Assembly (NCBI RefSeq): GCF_001712795.1
Contig: NZ_KV757622.1
Location: 1-64,000 of the forward strand
Length of the DNA stretch: 64,000 nt
Direction: 5' to 3'
Source: Nostoc sp. KVJ20
GTDB lineage: Bacteria; Cyanobacteriota; Cyanobacteriia; Cyanobacteriales; Nostocaceae
Below are positions 9,401-17,482 of this stretch, piece after piece; position 1 is the stretch's first letter, and the number at the start of each line of letters is the position of its first letter. The notes beneath the pieces are model-generated. The model saw nothing but the letters and a program-made list of their open reading frames with translations, ran no database searches and was not told the origin of the DNA. A program made the translations under genes and the position numbers.

Positions 9401-10452
9401 AGCTGCAACAGCACTGCATCTAAATCTTCTGTGAGGGTAGTCTCCTGTTCCTCAGAATTAAGAATGAGTGGAGATGAAGTTTCTGGCTGTATAAGCTCCA
9501 AAGATTGGGGCGTAACTTCAGCAGCGATCGCAGTTGGTTCAACTAATGATGCTGGTGAAGATAGTGTTTCAGATTCTCCCCTCAAGAAAGATGGCTGGGA
9601 ACTAGGGGATTCTTGCTGCAAATGCTGGGTCAAATTATTGAGAAAGCTGGCCATCAGCTGTTCGCCTTGCATCCCCTTGCTATGCATTCTTGCTAATGCT
9701 TGCGACAGGGATTCGTAATAAGTATTAATGTTGCGCTGTAGTGCCTCAAAGACTACATTCACCGTCCCATCTAGGGATAATAGGCGTTGATCCAACTCCC
9801 TGGCTAGATGGGTTAACCGCTCCACACTGTCTGGTGATTCTAAAAAAGTTTGACTTGCAGAGTTTGTGTGATTAGGTGCTCTTGAAGAACTGGCGGAATT
9901 TTCCCCCGTCTGTCCTACCAGTGGCGTTAAAGTTGGCACAAGACGACTCATGAGTACCTGTAAAAACTCGGTAATCATCTGCTCCTGGTTTGTCAACTGT
10001 TGCGCTAGGGAGTAGTTTTGCAAACGTTTTTGTTCTAACTGTCTAATTTCCTGTATGAGAGTGGCTCGCTCTTGCAAAAGCGATTCTAATTCCGATCGCA
10101 ACGGCTGAATCAATCTCGAAAATTCATTTTTTAATTGTCCGGCGCCAACACTATTCTGTTCTTGACTGGGTTCAATCTGCGGTAGTGGATACTGGTTATA
10201 ATCACGATCAATAAATTTTGTTAACAAAGGCGAGCGCGATTCTTCAGAAGACTGATTTGGGATGCCGCTCTCTAATGCTTCTTTTTCTTGCAACTTCACC
10301 AAGAAGTCCCGAATTCTTTCTAAAACTTCTTTAGGCTCTTGCGCCTGACCAGAAAGAAATCTAGACAGGCGCTTGCCACCGCTGGCAAGCAAGTTGTCAA
10401 TGTCTGCAATCAACTTTTGAATTTCATCTGCACTGGAAGTCACTTTTGTCAC
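6412..10452 (-). CDS. very large Hsp70/actin-fold protein with low-complexity middle
   Basis: About 1346 residues of unknown function. Residues 1-270 are helical, with a likely coiled coil near 115-160. Residues about 280-690 are a low-complexity Ser/Thr/Glu/Pro-rich linker. From about residue 703 an Hsp70/actin-type ATPase fold is visible: phosphate-1 GIDLGTTG near 707, phosphate-2 VINIGTTATE near 969 and the adenosine motif TGGVACVG near 1155. There is no peptide-binding domain like that of DnaK. The first start is GTG at 10452, but a GTG three codons later (10443) has an AAGG at better spacing. The stop codon lies inside a mobile-element remnant. It stands alone between long spacers. Confidence 0.8.
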   Translation of the reverse strand: MTKVTSSADEIQKLIADIDNLLASGGKRLSRFLSGQAQEPKEVLERIRDFLVKLQEKEALESGIPNQSSEESRSPLLTKFIDRDYNQYPLPQIEPSQEQNSVGAGQLKNEFSRLIQPLRSELESLLQERATLIQEIRQLEQKRLQNYSLAQQLTNQEQMITEFLQVLMSRLVPTLTPLVGQTGENSASSSRAPNHTNSASQTFLESPDSVERLTHLARELDQRLLSLDGTVNVVFEALQRNINTYYESLSQALARMHSKGMQGEQLMASFLNNLTQHLQQESPSSQPSFLRGESETLSSPASLVEPTAIAAEVTPQSLELIQPETSSPLILNSEEQETTLTEDLDAVLLQLGLDSSESSETTTELSQDISALIGDEVDQLYASLFGVGDVNNSSLDIATNDLSASTASPSPLNIAEAPPVPQTVDSTVVTPETSLSTQETLGETTDSSEPQEELFFEEETNLDSLLSFSTPQTDSFPVQLDTQPASVDTINTLTDLLPDTDSEQQLLEVSSSVEDTTITASVTPEVTEIELPKPTVSFVSVYDTPGDRRENIATSEALIPDDQPEPSSDNYIAASPQENLLSIESNQAPAVPDISLDAEQLQQLDRDLANFDQQLNSELQPATNLDLFSELLDNIQDTIPTTSSENLQAVENTSTAALPSLAVPLIETEKKKEVTTPVQESSLPSISNSINNPEVSPNVLESVWYLGIDLGTTGISAALLNRSTFVVHPIYWSAENPPGTSSFQESFRLPTEVYLPTASIPHGENESVETHEQSAPAAVAQDKVPDRSATTPATPRATADSTTNNLYSAQLKPYLQVAIPYKSERQKWEPVLQLNEFSAGPLIWVVRSLSKLLLTLKSEKTCTTPSLMAAAVGISEQNFPKIINNIAGVICTCPSSCSEQYRFNVREALLTSKLIQHPQQVFFVEEAIASLLPELDAANGEQIKLSDAQGSHPAKTSEHPIVGNTLVINIGTTATEMLLVNVPESLQQLTYNDFMLHSFAYAGKGIEQDIICQLLLPPKSRQSRSETPSRKTTTSNPWQWQPSIPGLDQMRWQTLGLEELELPRVGEPDITARIRLQQRLESSLLGQAVLDAALALKLILQHQDSFTLELADQRWILQRRDLESQVFIPFVRRLNRELNKLLVARGIPTESINQAILTGGVACVGTVNRWLRQKLPSAKIMQDLYLGENGAPNCSRVAYGLAMLPLHPQILDIPRQQYTDYFLFTELLRLLPERSLSFGEVIQLFEGRGINTRTCQQRLLAFLEGELPSGLIPSVTESTWLTQSSQENPDYQAIATAPLFEKQGSLTYRPNSQQLLSLRRYLDAIKASNQQSLEEPYTVNFALEVH

Positions 10453-11215
10453 CTTACGTAGAAAATTATGTCAACTAATGTGACAATTACAAAAAAGGCA
10501 GGAGGCAGAAGGCAGGAGGTTAGGAGTATCAATTGAAACTAAAGTTTCACTCTTCTAAAGCCCAGTTTATAAAAAGAATGATACCGAGATGCACAGGGCG
10601 AGGTATAAAGCATCCTTATTTCAATCTCACGTTTTTAAACGTGGGTTCCTCCTGCCTCCTGCCTTGTCTACGACACGCTGCGCGAACGACCTCCTGCCTC
10701 CTGAATTTACAATCACCGTAATCCTATGGGGATCTTGCTATACGCAGCATCAACCATAGGAAAAATTTTGAGTGGACAAAGCCACTACTTGAACTTGTGA
10801 CTGTCATTATGTTATGGATTACTGGGAGTCGTGGCAATATTCAGTCAGCGTTTGTGGGAGAAGCTTAGTTTTGCAGGTCAAGTGGTTGCCTATTTTTGCA
10901 AATCGCTAAAATACCTGAGCAATAATTTACTCCCTTTAGTATCATTGATGTTGTTTGCCTATATTCTTAACTAATTAAGTTTGCAGTGCAGCTAGCCCCT
11001 AAGCAATACAACCGCCGGCTATAAACTACTTTTTGCAAAACTTTTGTCCTGTTTAAACTTATAGGTAAAGATTATTTAGAAAAACGTTTTTGTCGCTTTC
11101 TTATGTAGCATAGTTTAGTTTTCTCTTGGAAAGGGAGCTGTGCAATGATGGCTTAGGCTAAAAATGGCGCTCTTGTTTGTTGTGTGTATATAGCAGCTTC
11201 AATAAAAATGTGGTA
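10453..11215. other. long intergenic region with repeats
   Basis: This spacer of about 760 bases separates two divergent genes. It holds CCTCCTG/GGCAGGA STRRs (10497-10520 and 10650-10700), a small dispersed repeat at 10666-10687, and a hairpin CACGTTTTTAAACGTG at 10628-10643. The right half should contain the promoter of the Crp-family gene. No gene was recognised. Confidence 0.6.
10666..10687. repeat. small dispersed repeat (CTACGACACGCTGCGCGAAC type)
   Basis: A GC-rich 22-base palindrome-like unit inserted between CCTCCTG repeats. Close relatives lie at 11945-11967, 42438-42459 (inside a tRNA) and 62200-62223. Confidence 0.7.
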
Positions 11216-11917
11216 ATGGAAGACCGATATAGCTTGCAAGCACAGGCTAATCCCTGGATGATCACCTCCGCTCCCTTTTTTCAAGGGTTGCCAGAACCCG
11301 CTGTGGAATCAGCCCTCATCCATCTTGTCACCCGTACTCACCCAGCCAATCAGGTAATTCTGCTGGAAAATGACTGGGGTGGTTCTGTGTATTTTATTAT
11401 GGATGGATGGGTAAAAATTCGCACCTACAATCTGGAAGGAAAAGAGGTAACACTGAATATTCTTGGCAAAGGGGAATTATTTGGTGAAATGGCGGCGTTA
11501 GATGAAGTACCTCGTTCCACAGATGTGATTACCTTAGCCCCGACGGTAATTGGTAGTATGCCTGCTCAGGATTTTGTCAAATTACTTCAAATAGAACCCT
11601 TGGCAGGAGTTAGATTGGCGCAACTCATGGCACGACGATTGCGGCAAGTAAATCGCCGATTGCGGTTGCGCGAATCTGATAGCCAGTCACGGGTAGCAGA
11701 TACATTGCTATTTTTGGCAGAAGGACAGGGAAAAAAAGGGCAGACAGGAACCGAAATACCCAATTTACCTCATCGGGAATTGAGTAGTTTGAGCGGACTG
11801 GCGCGGGAAACAGTAACACGAGTGTTGACAAGGCTAGAAAAAAAAGGCTTGATTAAACGGGATCAAGATACTATTTGTATTCCCGATTTGTCAGCCTTAG
11901 AAAGAATGATAGTTTAA
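11216..11917 (+). CDS. Crp/Fnr-family transcription regulator
   Basis: A 233-residue cytoplasmic DNA-binding regulator. The N-terminal half is a cyclic-nucleotide-binding beta roll; KGELFGEMAALDEVPRSTDV places Glu, Arg and Ser/Thr where Crp holds cAMP. The C-terminal winged helix contains HRELSSLSGLARETVTRVL with RETVTR as recognition helix. cAMP binding is therefore plausible, unlike NtcA. The frame is open from 11177, but the ATG at 11216 (MEDRYSLQAQANPW) is the sensible start. The 2232-family membrane gene follows in the same direction after an STRR spacer. Targets cannot be told from the sequence. Confidence 0.88.
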   Translation: MEDRYSLQAQANPWMITSAPFFQGLPEPAVESALIHLVTRTHPANQVILLENDWGGSVYFIMDGWVKIRTYNLEGKEVTLNILGKGELFGEMAALDEVPRSTDVITLAPTVIGSMPAQDFVKLLQIEPLAGVRLAQLMARRLRQVNRRLRLRESDSQSRVADTLLFLAEGQGKKGQTGTEIPNLPHRELSSLSGLARETVTRVLTRLEKKGLIKRDQDTICIPDLSALERMIV

Positions 11918-11944
11918 CCGATCGCGCCCAAGATTCCTCAACTT

Positions 11945-11967
11945 CTCTACGAGACGCTACGCGAACA
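11945..11967. repeat. small dispersed repeat
   Basis: A copy of the TCTACGAGACGCTACGCGAA unit also found at 10666, 42438 (inside a tRNA) and 62200. It is placed just after the regulator gene. Confidence 0.7.
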
Positions 11968-11994
11968 GCTAAGAAAAGTTGGCGATGAATGGGC

Positions 11995-12118
11995 GCTCTG
12001 GGACTGGGCACTGGGTACTGGGGAGAAATTATGAGTAAGATTTGGTTGGGCTATGAATCTCCATATAAATCTTCCCAATCCCAAGTAAAACCAGTCCCCA
12101 ATCCCCAATCCCCAGTTT
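11995..12118. repeat. STRR blocks
   Basis: GGGACTGG-type and CCCCAAT-type short repeats fill most of the spacer between the regulator and the DUF2232 gene. Confidence 0.7.
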
Positions 12119-12133
12119 AAGAACTTGTCAGAT

Positions 12134-12874
12134 ATGAGTATTTTAGATTCTCTGCCAGATGAGCCGGAGAAAGATCCATCGCCTGAATCTCCAACTCCTC
12201 AGAATCATTGGTTAGACAAAGAACAGCAGTTAATGCCTCCTCAAATCAAGGCTGTTGCGCCCTTGAGGATGGTGGAAACGGCGTTTTTAGCCAGTACCGC
12301 TAGCCTAATTTGGTTTATTAATTTCTACTTTCCCTTGGGCCCTGTTTTGCGGATATTTTTTCCGGTGCCGATCGCTCTAGTTTATCTGCGTTGGGGCAAA
12401 CGTGCAGCCTGGATGGCAGCACTCACTTCTGGGTTACTGCTGACAGTATTGATGGGGCCAGCCCGCAGTTTGCTGTTTGTCATGCCCTACGGGTTTATGG
12501 GCGTGCTTTTGGGAGCAACGTGGTATCGTCGTCGTGTTCCCTGGATTGTTTCTATCACCTTGGGTACGCTGTTGGGTACTTTGGGAGTTTTTTTTCGGCT
12601 GTGGTTGCTTTCTATATTGTCGGGTGAAGACCTGTGGATTTATGTGATTACCCAAGTGACTGAGTTCATTGAGTGGGTATTTTTGAAGCTGAGTTTGTTG
12701 GTGAGTCCCAGCGTATTTTTGATTCAAGTGGGAGCGATCGCTTTAATTCTACTCAACAACTTTATCTACCTTTTTGTGGTACACCTAGCAGCATGGTTCC
12801 TTTTTGACCGTCTGGGTAACCCCATTCCCCGCCCACCACGCTGGGTACAAGTCCTCATGGATTATGAGGTATAG
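12134..12874 (+). CDS. DUF2232 family membrane protein
   Basis: A 246-residue integral membrane protein. After a proline- and acid-rich cytoplasmic N terminus of about 45 residues there are about six hydrophobic segments, with a charged RWGKRAAW loop after the second. The ATG at 12134 (MSILDSLPDEPEKD) is chosen over the TTG at 12125. The family is widespread in cyanobacteria and Firmicutes and resembles small-molecule transporter S-components in topology, but its substrate is unknown. cobT follows after an STRR spacer in the same direction. Confidence 0.78.
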   Translation: MSILDSLPDEPEKDPSPESPTPQNHWLDKEQQLMPPQIKAVAPLRMVETAFLASTASLIWFINFYFPLGPVLRIFFPVPIALVYLRWGKRAAWMAALTSGLLLTVLMGPARSLLFVMPYGFMGVLLGATWYRRRVPWIVSITLGTLLGTLGVFFRLWLLSILSGEDLWIYVITQVTEFIEWVFLKLSLLVSPSVFLIQVGAIALILLNNFIYLFVVHLAAWFLFDRLGNPIPRPPRWVQVLMDYEV

Positions 12875-12877
12875 TCA

Positions 12878-12958
12878 TTTGTCATTTGTCATTTGTCATT
12901 AGTTTTTGGTTAAATGATGAGTCCTAACTAATCAGCAATGCCCAATGCCCAATGCCCA
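12878..12958. repeat. STRR blocks TCATTTG and ATGCCCA
   Basis: TCATTTG is repeated three times near 12878-12900, and ATGCCCA three times at 12938-12958. The last ATGCCCA unit supplies the start codon of cobT at 12952. Confidence 0.85.
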
Positions 12959-14136
12959 ATTCCCAAATTCGTATTTATACCCAAAAAGAACAGGGTGAAG
13001 AATGGCTACGACGATATCGTGGCTGTCTACCCGTATTTGCTTGTGTTTTAGGATTTACTGAAACTGGTTTAATTCCAGGAATTTCGGCGGCTGGTCGCAC
13101 TCCAGAGGATCGGAAATATACTGCTTGTGCAGATGCCGAATTTTTGTATTATGGCCCGGAATATAAAGCCCAATATCCCTTACCTCCATTAGCAGCTGGG
13201 GCTTCACCTGTGCTGATTTCTCGCGCTGTCTTTGAATCACTAAAGATACCAGTTCATTTATTTAATGCTGGTTTACCTCAGCCTCCTGCTGTGCCAGTAA
13301 TTGATTTGGGTGGCGCTCCTGCTAAGTGTTTAAGTGGAGGTGCTGCGATGGAAATCACAACGGTACACCACTTGTTTGAACAAGGGCTACTTTGGGGAGA
13401 ACGCCTTGCTGCCAATATCCAACAGGGGTATCTGATTGTCGGTGAATGTGTCGTTGGAGGCACTACAACTGCCCTGGCAATCTTAACTGGTTTAGGTATA
13501 GATGCTGCCGGAAAAGTTAACAGTAGCCACCCTGTTTGTAACCACGCACAAAAATTTGCATTAGTGAAAGCTGGGTTGGAGAAGATGAAGGGGAGCAGGG
13601 AGCAGGGAGCAGGGGGAGAAAATTTTACTTTGTCCTTATCTTCCCCTGTTAACCCGTTGGAACTTGTTGCTGCTGTAGGTGATCCCATGCAAGTGGTGGT
13701 AGCTGGGATGGCGATCGCAGCTAGTCGTAGTTGTGGTGTAATGCTTGCTGGTGGGACGCAAATGCTGGCGGTTTATGCGCTCATCAGTGCGATCGCTCAA
13801 GCTTACGCCTTATCATGGCAACCAGAAGCAGTAGTTGTGGGCACAACCCGCTGGGTAGCAGAAGACCCTACTGGCGCTACAGTTGACTTAGCCCTCAACT
13901 TAGGAAAAAGCAGCTTAACTCAGAGTGGAATAACCCCTCCTCTATTGGGAACTTATCTGAGCTTTGCTAATTCTCGTTATCCCCAACTGAGAGCTTATGA
14001 GGAGGGCTTTGTGAAAGAAGGTATGGGTGCTGGAGCCGCTTGTATAGCCGCCCATCTTAGCCAAGATTGGCAGCAACCTCAACTTTTGGCAGCTATTGAA
14101 GCCCAACTTGAACGACTAAGTACAGCATTTCATTAG
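12952..14136 (+). CDS. cobT: CobT-type nicotinate nucleotide phosphoribosyltransferase
   Basis: Predicted to act in activation of the lower ligand of cobamides (vitamin B12 or pseudo-B12) by transferring phosphoribose from nicotinate mononucleotide. The 394-residue sequence fits the cyanobacterial/archaeal CobT family, with glycine-rich GECVVGGTTTALAIL and VMLAGGTQM. Two oddities are visible. The start ATG is the last unit of an ATGCCCA repeat. Also, three in-frame GGGAGCA heptamers at 13591-13616 insert residues about 214-222 (GSREQGAGG) in a loop. No cobalamin riboswitch is visible upstream. Confidence 0.85.
   Translation: MPNSQIRIYTQKEQGEEWLRRYRGCLPVFACVLGFTETGLIPGISAAGRTPEDRKYTACADAEFLYYGPEYKAQYPLPPLAAGASPVLISRAVFESLKIPVHLFNAGLPQPPAVPVIDLGGAPAKCLSGGAAMEITTVHHLFEQGLLWGERLAANIQQGYLIVGECVVGGTTTALAILTGLGIDAAGKVNSSHPVCNHAQKFALVKAGLEKMKGSREQGAGGENFTLSLSSPVNPLELVAAVGDPMQVVVAGMAIAASRSCGVMLAGGTQMLAVYALISAIAQAYALSWQPEAVVVGTTRWVAEDPTGATVDLALNLGKSSLTQSGITPPLLGTYLSFANSRYPQLRAYEEGFVKEGMGAGAACIAAHLSQDWQQPQLLAAIEAQLERLSTAFH
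13591..13616. repeat. in-frame STRR inside cobT
   Basis: Three copies of GGGAGCA followed by GGGGGA lie within the coding sequence and keep the frame. They encode a Gly/Ser/Arg/Gln-rich insert between family-like segments. Confidence 0.85.
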
Positions 14137-14208
14137 GACTTCCAAATACAAAAATACTCAATTATTTCTGCTATTGAGAGCGATCGCACCCTAATAACCC
14201 CAATGCAC

Positions 14209-14322
14209 CCTAATACTTGTCCGTTAAGGGAAAAAGGGGAAGGAAAAAACCTTTAACCTTTACCCTTTAACCTTTTCCCAAACCAAATTCTAAGTTTAAA
14301 ATGCAAAACCCGAATAGTATTG
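14209..14322 (-). mobile_element. miniature inverted-repeat element, copy 1 (114 bp)
   Basis: A diverged, inverted copy of the element at 24034 and 51459. It keeps the GGTTAAAGGGTAAAGGTTAA core on its complement and the AATACT/AGTATT ends. It is flanked by a perfect 8-bp direct repeat CAATGCAC at 14201-14208 and 14323-14330. It has no coding capacity. Confidence 0.85.
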
Positions 14323-14369
14323 CAATGCACTCAATCAGACGAGAGTGCAACCAGAGATAATTTGATTAT

Positions 14370-14801
14370 TTATAAATATTCAAAAAATACTTCAGGTACT
14401 AATCTTAATTCTCCAGATTGAAAGCGAGAGATATCTATCCATAAAGCTCTATGCTTATGATTTTGTGATTCTGAAAAAATTAAACTTTCCAGTTGATAAA
14501 ATTTTGAATCAGCAAAGTCACATTGATAAAGCTGAATAATTTCATGACCTTGCCTACCATTAAATGTAAACAAGTTCTCTATACAACCTAGATATTTAAT
14601 ATTCGTTAAGTCTGCCTGAATTTCTTCTTGAAACTCCCGTTTTAAAGCGTCGTGGCTGGTTTCCCCAAATTCAACCCCACCGCCCAAAGCACGATAAAAG
14701 GTTTCTTGTTTGACGGGATCGTAGCCTTCAGAAAGAAATATGCGTTCGTCATCCCGAATTAGCCCCAAGGCTATTACCCGAATTTCACCTGCTTTATTCA
14801 T
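14370..14801 (-). CDS. Nudix hydrolase
   Basis: A 143-residue cytoplasmic Nudix enzyme that hydrolyses a nucleoside diphosphate linked to another moiety; the substrate cannot be predicted. The Nudix box is complete: GGVEFGETSHDALKREFQEE fits Gx5Ex7REUxEE with the metal-binding glutamates present. It starts 8 bases after the stop of the DUF3531 gene, so the two are probably one operon transcribed leftward. Confidence 0.88.
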   Translation of the reverse strand: MNKAGEIRVIALGLIRDDERIFLSEGYDPVKQETFYRALGGGVEFGETSHDALKREFQEEIQADLTNIKYLGCIENLFTFNGRQGHEIIQLYQCDFADSKFYQLESLIFSESQNHKHRALWIDISRFQSGELRLVPEVFFEYL

Positions 14802-14809
14802 TTTTGTAA

Positions 14810-15262
14810 CTAATTATCGTAAATAGACTGAGGACGACTTTCGCTATCCTCAATCGGCCAATCTGGATTTTCGCCGCCGATGTACAATTCTTCAATGGTG
14901 ACATATTCCTGACTTAGCTGAGTGAGGGCATTGATTAAAATATCTAGAGCGATCGCATCACTCGTTCCCAAATCAAACCAACAACGCCCCCACTGGCCCT
15001 CATATTCAAACTCACCGATATTATGCATCAGTGCTAGCAGACTTTTGTCATATCCTTGTTCATCATAATTCATGTAGCTGATATCAAGTCCAGTGTCCTG
15101 CACCTGAAGATTCTCGGCATTAAATGCACCCAATTTACCTAGATAAAACCAGGAATTGAAAACTTCTTCTACATATTGCTTTTCACGCGCAGAAGGATTT
15201 GTGCTGAATTTTAGCCAAATCCACATATCAAAAGGATTAATTTCGCGGAACTGAATCTCCAT
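14810..15262 (-). CDS. DUF3531 family protein
   Basis: A 150-residue soluble protein of a family found in cyanobacteria and plastids, recognised by the N terminus MEIQFREINPFDMWIWL and the tryptophan-rich GQWGRCWFDLGTSDA segment. No catalytic motif is evident and no function is established to my knowledge. It is upstream in an apparent operon with the Nudix gene. The length is normal for the family. Confidence 0.78.
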   Translation of the reverse strand: MEIQFREINPFDMWIWLKFSTNPSAREKQYVEEVFNSWFYLGKLGAFNAENLQVQDTGLDISYMNYDEQGYDKSLLALMHNIGEFEYEGQWGRCWFDLGTSDAIALDILINALTQLSQEYVTIEELYIGGENPDWPIEDSESRPQSIYDN

Positions 15263-15309
15263 TTTGGTCTAATATCTCAATTACTCTTCTGGAAATAAGC
15301 ATATCAAAG

Positions 15310-15420
15310 TAGGGCATGGGGAATGGGGCATAGGGCATTGGGAAAAAGTTAATCGCCAATGCCCAATACTTCAACAAAGTTTCACAGTGAGCCTGTCGAA
15401 CTGCTCAGTACAAGTCCCTA
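15310..15420. repeat. STRR and repeat-rich spacer
   Basis: GGGGCAT/GGCATTG units and their complement AATGCCC flank a short unique stretch between the DUF3531 and TPR genes. Confidence 0.55.
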
Positions 15421-15427
15421 TGCCCGA

Positions 15428-16387
15428 TTATCCAGGATTATTGAGGCTAGCAGCCCTGTTGCGTTCACCCTCAATTTGTTTGACTAAATCACCTGGGAGT
15501 TGAGATTTTTTAGTCAATGCTTTGTCAAAATTAGCGATCGCTTCCTGGATCATCTGTTGGCTTTTTTCTTTTTGACCCAGTTGTTTAAGGATTTGGGCTT
15601 TGAGATAATAAATTTCCGGATTATCGGATGTGGTTTTAATCGCCCGGTTGACATACTCTAGTGCCTGTGGATACCGTTTTAAATCTCGGTAAGCAAGGGC
15701 AACACCCCGATCCACTAGATACTGAGGAGCAGCATTTTGTTCTAAACGTCTAATTGCCTGATCTGGGCTAGCAAAAGGCAAATTAACCGCTAACAGTAAA
15801 TCCATATAGCCTTTGATTAAATTCAGTTCTGGATCGTTGGCAGAAATTGCTTCGGCTTTGTCTAAATATTCATAAACTTGTCGCAACCGACTAAAAGCTT
15901 GCGGTACACCATTTACAGTACCTTCACGGGTAAGAACTACTGCACCCTCTAAAAAATGGCCAACAGCAGTGTATAAATTACCACGCAATGGATCGCTAGA
16001 AATCAGTTTTTGTCCGTTTTCTAGAGTTTTCTGACTATAAGTGCCTAGTTTAGCCCAATCTTTATTTCCGTATGCTAAAGATGCCTTCATCGCATAAGCT
16101 AAAGGTTCATTTGGCTCTTTGGATACTGCTTGTGCCAGATAACGCTCTGCGGCTGGATAGTTGCCTTGTTGGAAAATTGCTTTAAAAGCTGCTTCTGTTT
16201 GGTCACCAATTTGATGAGGTTCGCGATCGCGAAACGGATCGCCAGCCAGGGAGGAATTTACCCCCAAATTAAGTGCGATTGCCCAAGGGGCAACGCCAAA
16301 GGCGATCGCAGCAGCAAAAGCAGTCTGAGTAAGGGTAGTGAATTTAGCAGACACTACTAATCGAGGCGAAGAAAACCTTTTAGTCAT
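15428..16387 (-). CDS. exported TPR protein
   Basis: A 319-residue protein with a basic N terminus and hydrophobic stretch (about residues 14-45, ending near WAIALNLG) that looks like a signal peptide. The rest is made of tetratricopeptide helices, for example NYPAAERYLAQAVSKEPNEP and RYPQALEYVNRAIKTTSDNP. Such proteins act as scaffolds for protein assembly in the periplasm or at membranes. No enzymatic motif is present. It is divergent from the ABC ATPase gene at 16687. Confidence 0.8.
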   Translation of the reverse strand: MTKRFSSPRLVVSAKFTTLTQTAFAAAIAFGVAPWAIALNLGVNSSLAGDPFRDREPHQIGDQTEAAFKAIFQQGNYPAAERYLAQAVSKEPNEPLAYAMKASLAYGNKDWAKLGTYSQKTLENGQKLISSDPLRGNLYTAVGHFLEGAVVLTREGTVNGVPQAFSRLRQVYEYLDKAEAISANDPELNLIKGYMDLLLAVNLPFASPDQAIRRLEQNAAPQYLVDRGVALAYRDLKRYPQALEYVNRAIKTTSDNPEIYYLKAQILKQLGQKEKSQQMIQEAIANFDKALTKKSQLPGDLVKQIEGERNRAASLNNPG

Positions 16388-16686
16388 TTTAACCCTTAGA
16401 ATAATTGCGGTTGAAATAGTTGTATGTGTTACTTAGAATGCAAAAAATGGTTAATTTTAACTTGCCTCTGCTTCAAGCAAAATTTTTTATATAGAGGTTG
16501 ACTTTAGTCATTTTTCCATGTTTCCAGGCTGGTTATAGCCATTGTTTAAGGGTGAGTCTGCCACAATGGAGAAAAATGTGGATAATTTTTGCTGCTAGAT
16601 TAAGGTGTTAATCCTTTCTTTGAATTTTTCAGATGCTCTCAGTGTAGCTAATCAGTAATTTGCTGACTTTTTGGTAATCTTAACAA

Positions 16687-17361
16687 ATGCTCTATCTCCG
16701 AAATCTAATTTATCACCCTACAGCGTGTCCAACAGCGATTCTCAAATCGATCAACTTGGAATTAGCACCCCAGCAGCTAGGTCTGATTATTGGCCCGAGT
16801 GGTTCGGGAAAAAGTACCTTACTAGAGATTTTGTCGGGACTAGCTGAACCCACTACTGGCGGACTGTTCTGGCGGGAACAAGAACTTATGCCCGAACAGC
16901 TACAACAATTGGCTGGGTTGGTATTTCAATTTCCAGAGCGGCACTTTTGCGGTGGTTCAATTTTAGAAGAATTGCGTTTAGGACATCCTGAATTAGGGTC
17001 AGAACGAGTCAGACAGGCGTTGAGTGAGGTGGGATTAGAGCATTTATCGCTTTCCGCCGCCCCCCATGCTTTGAGTGGTGGTCAGCAACGACGTTTAGCT
17101 TTAGCAGTGCAATTGATTCGCCAGCCAAATTTACTGTTATTGGATGAACCCACAGCAGGATTAGATTGGTCAATGCGTCGGCAACTGGTAAATTTATTAG
17201 CGAAACTGAAACAAGATTGGACACTGTTGATAGTGACACACGATCCTGGGGATTTGTTAGCGATCGCAGATCGTTGTTGGACACTCAACCACGGCGAACT
17301 ACAATCAGTAGACCCAAAGACACTAGAATCCAAAGTTAAAGAACCTCTACCATCCGTATAA
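16687..17361 (+). CDS. ABC transporter ATP-binding protein (CbiO/EcfA-like)
   Basis: A 224-residue cytoplasmic ATPase subunit. All motifs are present: Walker A GPSGSGKST, Q loop at VFQFPE, signature LSGGQQRRLALA, Walker B LLLLDEPTAGLD and the switch His in VTHDPGD. The Q-loop QFPE is typical of energy-coupling-factor ATPases. No permease gene is adjacent, so the transporter partner is unknown. rsmG follows after an STRR spacer. Confidence 0.88.
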   Translation: MLYLRNLIYHPTACPTAILKSINLELAPQQLGLIIGPSGSGKSTLLEILSGLAEPTTGGLFWREQELMPEQLQQLAGLVFQFPERHFCGGSILEELRLGHPELGSERVRQALSEVGLEHLSLSAAPHALSGGQQRRLALAVQLIRQPNLLLLDEPTAGLDWSMRRQLVNLLAKLKQDWTLLIVTHDPGDLLAIADRCWTLNHGELQSVDPKTLESKVKEPLPSV

Positions 17362-17482
17362 GAAAAGAGCAGGGGAGCAGGGGAAGCAGGGGAGCAGGGG
17401 GGCAGGGGAGCAGAGGAGAATAATAATTCCTGACAAATGACCAATGACAAATGACAAATGACAAATGACAAATGACAAATTG
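17362..17482. repeat. STRR blocks (GGGGAGCA and TGACAAA)
   Basis: Repeats of GGGGAGCAG-type sequence at about 17368-17418 are followed by five TGACAAA heptamers at about 17440-17480 that run into the start of rsmG. Confidence 0.85.

Noticed and set aside
11216..11917. Assignment of the Crp-family gene as ntcA
   Set aside because: The Glu and Arg-Ser-Thr pattern of a cyclic-nucleotide pocket is kept, and the sequence around the recognition helix does not read like NtcA.
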